In this document: positions 57,825 to 64,000 of the stretch, piece after piece
Layout of the letters: each line of letters starts with the position of its first letter
Numbering within the stretch: the stretch's first letter is position 1
Assembly: GCA_036417435.1 (NCBI GenBank)
Contig: CM070913.1
Span: 21,730,680-21,794,679, forward strand
Reading direction: 5' to 3'
Length of the DNA: 64,000 nt
Source: Inia geoffrensis
Lineage: Eukaryota; Chordata; Mammalia; Artiodactyla; Iniidae
Notes under the pieces: generated by a model
Seen by the model: the letters and a program-made list of their open reading frames with translations, nothing else
The model's database searches: none
Told to the model about the DNA's origin: nothing
Position numbers and translations under genes: made by a program

Positions 57825-57908
57825 TTTTCAGAATGTCCACTTCAAATTATTTAAAGTGTCCATTTTCCAATCAAAAAATTTACAAGACACACAAAAAAAT
57901 AGGAAAGT

Positions 57909-58250
57909 GTGGCTCTTACTCAGGGAAAATTACATTCAATAGAAATTGTGCCTAAGGAAGCCCAGATGTTAAACTTATTAGACAAAGAGCTTAAATCAGG
58001 TATTATAAATATGTTCAAAGAACTAGAGGAAATCATGTCTAAAGAAAAGAAGGAAAGCATAAGAATGATGTTTCACCAAATAGAGAATACGAACAATGAG
58101 ATAGAAACTGTTAAAAAGAACCAAATAGAAATTGTGGAACAGAAAAGCACAGTAATTGAAGCCAAAAATTCACTAAATGAACTTGACAGTAGAATTGACC
58201 TGGCAGAAGAAAGAATCACCAAACTTAAACACAAGTCAGCATACACATAG
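57909..58250 (+). pseudogene. L1 ORF1 coiled-coil remnant
   Basis: A 113-codon open stretch, rich in E, K, I, N and L with heptad-like spacing. It corresponds to the coiled coil through which L1 ORF1 protein trimerises. The following RNA-recognition part (reading like GVLEGQE after 58250) is in another frame, and a stop ends this frame. L1 ORF1 is about 340 residues in intact elements, so only about a third is open here. A dead fragment inside the L1 at 57080-58735. Confidence 0.85.
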
Positions 58251-58747
58251 TGGGAGTCCTAGAAGGACAAGAAAGAAAAAAAAGGGACAAAAATAATATT
58301 TGAAGAAATAATGGCCAAAAATTCCTAGTTTGAAGAAACACATTAATCTACATATTCAAGAAACTAAACAAACTTAAAGCAGGGTATATCCAAAGAGATT
58401 CACATCTAGACAACTCACAATCAAAAGACAAAGACAGAGAATATCTTGAAAGGAGCAAAAGAAAAGCAAATCATCAGAAACCAGGGATCCCTAAAAGGAT
58501 TCACACTTGGGTCCTTAGCAAAGTTTTGTATACTACTGAAATAACATATTAATCCAAAGTATATTGTTTTAAGATGTTTTGTAATCCCTACTAAGAAAAT
58601 AAGTAAAAAATATATAGCACAAGAAACAATAAGGTAATTAACATGGTACACTAGAATATAGCTATTTAACCCAGAAGAAAGCAGTAATGAAGCGATAGAC
58701 TAACAAGATATAAACAAGTAGAAAACAAATAGAAAAATGATAGGTGG

Positions 58748-58953
58748 GGGCTTCCCTGGTGGCGCAGTGGTTGAGAGTCCACCTGCCGAGGTAGGGGACA
58801 CAGGTTCGTGCCCCGGTCCGGGAAGATCCCACATTCCGCGGAGCGGCTGGGCCCGTGAGCCACGGCCGCTGAGCCTGCGCGTCCGGAGCCTGTGCTCCGC
58901 AATGGGAGAGGTCACAGCAGTGAGAGGCCCGCGGACCGCAACAAGAAAAAAAA
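58748..58953 (+). mobile_element. CHR-2-like cetacean SINE (left half of an inverted pair)
   Basis: Complete body and A-tail. TSD aaaaatgatag at 58733-58743 and 58954-58964, with a few extra bases before the SINE start. Variants: 'gccgaggtagggg' in place of 'gccgatgcagggg' and 'acattccgcgg'. Faces the minus-strand copy at 59278-59486. Confidence 0.95.
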
Positions 58954-58964
58954 AAAAATGATAG

Positions 58965-59277
58965 ATGTAGAATCTACCTTATTAATGATTTTTTTTACAT
59001 GTAATTCATTTAAATTCCCATAAAAATGCATAGAAAGATAATCACATGACTAAAAGTAAAGGTTAAGTAGTCAAGTCTTTTGGAAAGAATTCTAATCAGC
59101 CTAATAAGGCCTATGAATTGGGCTGAAAAACAACTGATACTTTTCAAACATACTTTTCCTCTTGAATCAGAAAAACTTATTCAGGAAAGAAGAGATTCTG
59201 GCCTATGAGGTCCCCTCCCAGGCAGAGACACCCAAGATTTGTTCAAAACAGAACCTAGGCTGCCATTCACTTTTCAC
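58965..59277. other. Spacer between inverted SINEs
   Basis: About 310 bp, AT-rich, probably decayed L1. It would form the loop of the SINE hairpin. Confidence 0.45.
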
Positions 59278-59486
59278 TTTTTTTTTTTTTTTTTGCTGTA
59301 CGCGGGCCTCTCACTGTTGTGGCCTCCCCCATTGCGGAGCACAGGCTCCGGACGCGCAGGCTCAGCGGCCATGGCTCACGGGCACAGCTGCTCGGCGGCA
59401 TGTGGGATCTTCCCAGACCGGGGCACGAACCCGTGTCCCCTGCATTGGCAGGCGGACTCTCAACCACTGCGCCACGAGGGAAGCCC
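59278..59486 (-). mobile_element. CHR-2-like cetacean SINE, antisense (right half of an inverted pair)
   Basis: Reverse complement of the CHR-2 consensus with a T17 run (59278-59294) as its A-tail and 'gggaagccc' as its 5' end. Carries 'gcacagctgctcggcggc', a diverged version of the 'ccgcggagcggctgggccc' block. No TSD is evident. Confidence 0.95.
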
Positions 59487-59499
59487 AGCCAGGAAGTTT

Positions 59500-60130
59500 T
59501 TAAAGAATAAAACACCTGCCCTGTCCGATTATAAAGTGAATTATAAAACTATAAAATGTAATAGTGTTTAATAGTATAGCCTTAGTCCTAGAAGAGACAG
59601 ATCAATGAAACAGATTAGTCTGTAAATAAGCTAATGAGTAGATACAAGAAATTCATGTAAATTAAAAGAGGAATTTCAATTGAGACTGATGGATTAATCA
59701 ATAAATATTATTGGAACAACTAGGTAGCCATTCAGAAGAAAGTTAAAATTAGAATTCGGGTCACCCATGCACCAAAACATATACTAGATGGATTAAAAGG
59801 TTAAATGTAAAATGTTCAAACACATGTTCAATGTATGGTGACTATTTAATCTAAGCAAGGGTATTATCTAAGTAAGATAATAAAATAAGATAATTTTGGA
59901 AAATATTAGTATATTTAACTACATGATAATATAAGGTATCAATTACCTAATTAACTAAAATGATGTGGAAATGCTAAATAATCCATTAAACAGAGGGAAA
60001 AAAGTGGAAAAGGTTGAATTCTTTCCTTGAAAATAAGCAGTTTTAGGGTTTTATTCTACCAAATTTTAAATAACTGATAATAAATGGATACTAATTCCTA
60101 TTTAAATAGATGCCTAGATAGAAAAAGGAC
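59500..60130 (+). mobile_element. L1 ORF2 C-terminal-region fragment
   Basis: 'gacagatcaatgaaacagattag', 'tgatggattaatcaataaatattattggaacaactaggtagccattcagaagaaagttaaaattagaattcgggtc', 'ggattaaaaggttaaatg': sense L1 ORF2 in order. Strongly diverged, no intact frame. Confidence 0.75.
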
Positions 60131-60414
60131 ACTAGAAAAGAATGAATCTCAAATTCAGCATGTCTTTAAAATAAGGATATATGACATAATCTCCCAATAA
60201 GTGTCATATCCAAAAATACAAAGGATATTCAAATTACAATTTCTCCTCCTATAACTCAATATTGACAGGGTTTGAGGGGGGAAGTTATGTTAATCTCAGT
60301 AGATGCTAAAAAATGGATAAATTTTAAACACTCTTTTCCAGCAATAACTCTCACTGAGCTAAGAATAGAAGAAAAATTCCTGAAAATGAATAAATACAGT
60401 GTGATAACAGCTGT

Positions 60415-60860
60415 TAGTTTCCCCAATCTCTATTCTCTCCTTCTCCCATGGTGGCACGAGGTAAAAATCACATTTGTTGTTCAGCAGAAAAGCACAGTTC
60501 TTAGCCTCCCTTGCACAAAGGTGTTAGAATTTGGTCAGTGGGATATGAGTGTAAGTCGTGTGGGCCACTTCTGGCCTGTGACCTCAGAAAGGACAGTGCT
60601 CCCCCTTACTTCTGCTTTTCTCTCTTCCCAGTAACTGGAATACAGACGTGATGGTGGTAGCTGGAATAGCCATGTGAGGGCATGAAACACAAGCTGTGCG
60701 TTTCACAGGGCACAGCAGCAATCTAGAATGATACTGAGACCCTGTTGATGGCAGAGATAAGCCACAATACCACTCTGTACTGCTTACATCCAGACTTAAT
60801 ATGAACCATTATTACTTTGGGTCTCTCTATTACAGCAGCTAAACCTACACCCTAAATAAT
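60415..60860 (+). mobile_element. MLT1-like MaLR LTR inserted in L1
   Basis: 'tggtcagtgggatatgagtgtaagtcgtgtgggccacttctggcctgtgacc', 'ttcccagtaactggaatacagacgtgatggtggtagctggaatagcc', 'ccattattactttgggtctctctattacagcagctaaacctacacc': U3 to end of an old MaLR-type LTR. It splits the L1 frame between ORF2 segments. Confidence 0.6.
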
Positions 60861-61693
60861 ACAATTACCAGAAATCTAAAGCAAACATCATTATATTGTT
60901 TTTCAATAATCCTCATTAAAGCTATATGCCTGCTATTACTGCTACAAATTACTACAATACTAGGAAACTAGCCAATGCAATAGGAAGATGAAAAGAATGA
61001 GTAAGGAATGAAAGAAACTAAATTGTCATTATATTCAAGTGTATGATGGTCTATCAACAATTTAGAAAGAATCAACAGTAAAACTATTAAAAATCCCTCC
61101 CCAAATTCAATGAAAGGCCCATTTGTAAGTGTCTATACACAAGCGATAAGCAATTTTAAAATGCAGTGGGAAAATAAGATATAATTCATTATCACAAGAG
61201 AACCTTAAAATACCTTGAAGTAAGTCTAACAGAAATAATGCAAGAGGTATATGAAGATAAATATAAAACTTTACTGAGGGAACTTGAAGATGACCTGAGT
61301 GAATGAACAGACATACTATATTCCTTGACTGGAAGACACAATATTATAAACAGACCAATTTTCCCCAAATAAATGTAAACGTACACAAGGAGCCCAATCA
61401 AAATTCCCTAAAAATGGCTTTAAAGGAGCTCTACAGTCTGATTTGGGAGAGAAAATACAAAAGATTGGCTGCAAAATTTTTTTTAAATAACAGTTAAAAG
61501 AGACACTCCCTGTAAGTTATCAAAATATTATATACAGTAATTAATAAGTTATTTTACAGCTTTAAATCCCATTTACTTATTACAGATAAGTAATTATTTT
61601 AATTATTAATACAGTAATTAATACAATGGCACACTAACATAGGAATGGACAAATAGATCCTGGACAAAGTAAAGTCCAAGAATATGTGTGTGT

Positions 61694-61696
<3 letters not shown>

Positions 61697-61724
<28 letters not shown>
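61697..61724. repeat. (CA)n microsatellite with preceding (TG)n
   Basis: TGTGTGTG-TTAT-ACACAC symmetry makes it hairpin-prone. Confidence 0.9.
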
Positions 61725-61727
<3 letters not shown>

Positions 61728-62699
61728 TACAATTTTTAGCATATGGTAACGGAGACACTTCCTGAAGGAGACAGACTATTCATTTATTGGAACTGGGACA
61801 ACTAGATACTCAGAAAGAAAAAACAAACTTAGATTTTTCTCTCACACCACATATAAAAGTCGGATTCTACATAGCTTGAAAGTTTAAACATTTTTAATCT
61901 ATAAAATGATGAAATAGAAAATTGGAGGAAAATCAGAAGACAAAAATAAAAGTTATGACAGATTTTACCACATGAAAATGAGTAACTTCTTTACAAGGAA
62001 AGATGGTAAAACAATATTAAAAGACAAGGGACAGATTAAGAGAAAATATCTGCAAAATATGTAACAGATGAAGGTTTAATATATGCAATGTATAAAGAGA
62101 TAAATAAGCCTAATTTAAAATTCAGAAATGAATTTGAAGAGATAATTCAAAGAAAAAGAAGTGCAAATGGTCACATACATCAGAAAATATGTTCCACTTC
62201 ACTAGCAATTAGGAAAACACAAATTAAAACAACATTGAGATTGTATTTTTCACCAGATTGGCAAATATTTTAAATTTCCGTAACATCCAGCGTGAGAAAA
62301 CAGAATTTCTTATTCACTGTTAATAAGAGTGTAAATTAGTGCAGCCTTATTCAAGGACAATTTGGCAGGAGCTATCGAAATTATGAATACCTTTTCACCC
62401 ACATTCTAGGAGCTTATCCCAGAGAAATACTTGCAAATAAGCAGAAAGATATCTTCAGAGATTTATTTTTGCATCACTTTTAAATCATAGTAAAAAGTTT
62501 AAATTGACCCAAATAACCTTCCAGACAGGAATTTACTGGCATGAAAAGTTTTTCCCTTTCATCTCATTTTTTAAAAATGAGAACATAGTCATGTACTTAT
62601 GCTTTTAAAAACAATATGCAACACAAGGTGATAATAGTAATGAAAAAATGAATATGTGCTCTGACCCACCATGTTCTTTGATGATGAGATTAGTCCCCA

Positions 62700-64000
62700 T
62701 GAAATTCTTAAGTTGCATATATTCAGAATTAAAATGGCATCAGGAATTTTTGGACCTTAGAAAAATTGTGAAGTTTACTTGGAACATAAACAGGAATAGC
62801 AGTTAAGAAATTTGGGGAAGGTGGGGCAAGGAATAGCAACTTTATTTGGAAAGCCAGTACACCAAGAAGATGGTGGACTAGTGTCCCAAAGAACCGTCTT
62901 GCCGGGGTTTGATGCTAGTTTCTTTTGTAGAACCAAGAAATTTTTGACAAAGATGAGAACTTTACCCGCTAGAGGCTGAAATATATTATAAAATTATATA
63001 AGTAAAGTACATAGTATTTAAAAGAAAAATTTACAAGCACACTAATGAAACAAAGTAGAAATCGAATAAAAAAAAACTTTGATAGAGCACCAGCTTCATA
63101 AGGACAACGGAAGGATCCAGTGGAGAAAGGATATATTAACCTGAAAACTAATGTGGAATTTGGTTAGATATTTGCTGGATGGGTTATGTGAAATCTGGTG
63201 TATTTATATTTCCCACCATTCATTAAAATAAATTCCAAGTATATTCGAGATATGAAAAATGTCAAACCATAGAAAATCTAAAAGGAAGTTTTTAAGCATA
63301 TGATCAGGAGAGAAAATTACCAAGGAAAAGATCAATAATGTGATTAGTAAAAATCATATTTCTGTATCTCAAGACATAATTAAAATGGACAGAAAGCAAT
63401 AAAGTTGAAAAATTACTTACAGCAAACATGTTGAGCAAAAGGTTGATGTCTTTTATGTAAATAAAAAGAGCTCATATAAATTGATAACAGATCCTCAAAT
63501 AAAAATGGGCAAAAAACTAAAAGAGATCATTTACAAAGTTAGATTACAACAGGTAAAAAAAGAAAAACAAATCCAAGGACTGCAAAGTAAGTCAACATTT
63601 GATTCTATTTTTGCCTATCCCATTAGATAAAAATCAATGTTATTTATTAATTAAAGTACTACCCCATTCCAGATCGCAGAGTGAAAATTTTAGAAATCAA
63701 TTTGGTATTCTGCAACAGAAGTCTATATGATGTTCCTACAACGGAGTTTACTTCTGGGAATCTTTCTTAAGGAAATAATTCTTAATACACATGTCAAAGC
63801 TGTACGCACAATGAATCCATGATAGCATTATTGTAATAGCAAAACTTTGAGATCATTTTGGAAAATTTGGAATAATTCAACAACAATGGAGCAATTAAGT
63901 AAATTACAGTACCTCTACTCAGTGCAATATGCAGATATTAACAGTGATTTTAGTTTGCACTAAAATGATAAAATACCTAATATAAAATATTAAATGAAAA
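62700..64000 (+). mobile_element. Second old L1 fragment, late ORF2 onwards (continues beyond window)
   Basis: 'ctgaccc'-flanked start, then 'catcaggaatttttggaccttagaaaaattgtgaagtttacttggaacataaacaggaatagc', 'atttttgacaaagatg', 'gatcaggagagaaaattaccaaggaaaagatc', 'gcaaaaaactaaaagag'. The start corresponds to a part of L1 already present at about 61400, so this is another copy, not a continuation. Confidence 0.75.

Larger units (their letters stand above)
57080..58735 (+). mobile_element. Old L1 5' region and ORF1
   Basis: L1M 5'UTR-like sequence ('tgaaaatgaccagcctcacac', 'aaaatttacaagacacac', 'cccagatgttaaacttattagacaaagagc') runs into ORF1 (coiled coil at 57909-58250, then 'gtgggagtcctagaagg', 'tttgaagaaataatggcc' and 'aagagattcacatctagacaactcacaatc'). 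Split by a (GT)n. This is the sense counterpart of 27750-29225. Confidence 0.85.
60280..62570 (+). mobile_element. Old L1: mid ORF2 to C-terminus, interrupted
   Basis: 'ttaatctcagtagatgctaaaaaatggataaattttaaacac' starts in mid ORF2. After an LTR (60415-60860) it continues 'ataccttgaagtaagtctaacagaaataatg...aagataaatataaaactttactgagggaacttgaag', 'catactatattccttgactggaagacac', 'aaaattccctaaaaatggc' and then the C-terminal region to about 62530. A (CA)n lies at 61697-61724. All frames broken. Confidence 0.85.

Overview
This window is vertebrate nuclear DNA from a whale or dolphin, most likely a toothed whale. The main evidence is a set of eight tRNA-derived SINEs of the cetacean/hippo/ruminant (CHR) group: seven CHR-2-like copies of about 200 bp and one older, longer CHR-1-like copy. 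They have intact pol III A/B-box-like sequences and A-tails, and several have crisp target-site duplications (TSDs). L1 3' ends of the type found in cetartiodactyls (about 23471, 46149 and 29235) agree with this. There are no operons, bacterial-style genes, rRNA genes, tRNA genes or CRISPR arrays.

I found no protein-coding exon, gene promoter or CpG island that I can defend. The window reads as intergenic (gene-desert) or deep-intron sequence. Every longer open frame is either a translation of a SINE or LINE, or an isolated frame without splice sites, a recognisable domain or other gene context. The recognisable protein remnants all belong to transposons: L1 ORF1 coiled coil (57909-58250), L1 ORF2 C-terminal domain (49044-49358), a decayed L2 reverse transcriptase motif near 52450, and the N-terminus of a Tigger transposase (about 8660-8810).

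Layout. 1-10 kb: MIR and L2 relics, a CHR-1 SINE and a short Tigger DNA transposon, with about 1.7 kb of non-repetitive sequence at 2.6-4.3 kb that looks like a regulatory candidate. 10.3-13 kb: old antisense L1 pieces around an unidentified 0.9 kb segment. 13.8-14.7 kb: an RFX X-box-like palindrome, a G-quadruplex-prone tract and the longest open frame in the window (230 codons, probably chance). 15-21.5 kb: MIR, L2 and MER5 relics. 21.7-25.3 kb: a nested stack of retroelements. 27.5-30.3 kb: antisense L1 and L2. 30.3-39 kb: mostly non-repetitive, with clustered homeodomain, POU and SOX-like motifs, a TIR element nested in a MIR, an LTR and a CHR-2 SINE. 39-52.6 kb: MLT1/LTR pieces, an inverted MIR pair, L1 3' ends, a 1.2 kb L1 and a 1.3 kb L2. 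52.7-64 kb: an L1-dominated block holding four CHR-2 SINEs, two of them an inverted pair.

No new enzymatic or defence system is visible. The most useful leads are (a) putative regulatory blocks, especially 35640-37670 with three exact POU octamers and a SOX-like inverted site, (b) very short retroinsertions that consist of little more than a tail between TSDs, and (c) the inverted CHR-2 pair at 58.7-59.5 kb. Conservation could not be measured here. Family names rest on recognition of consensus sequence, and subfamily names should be confirmed with RepeatMasker.
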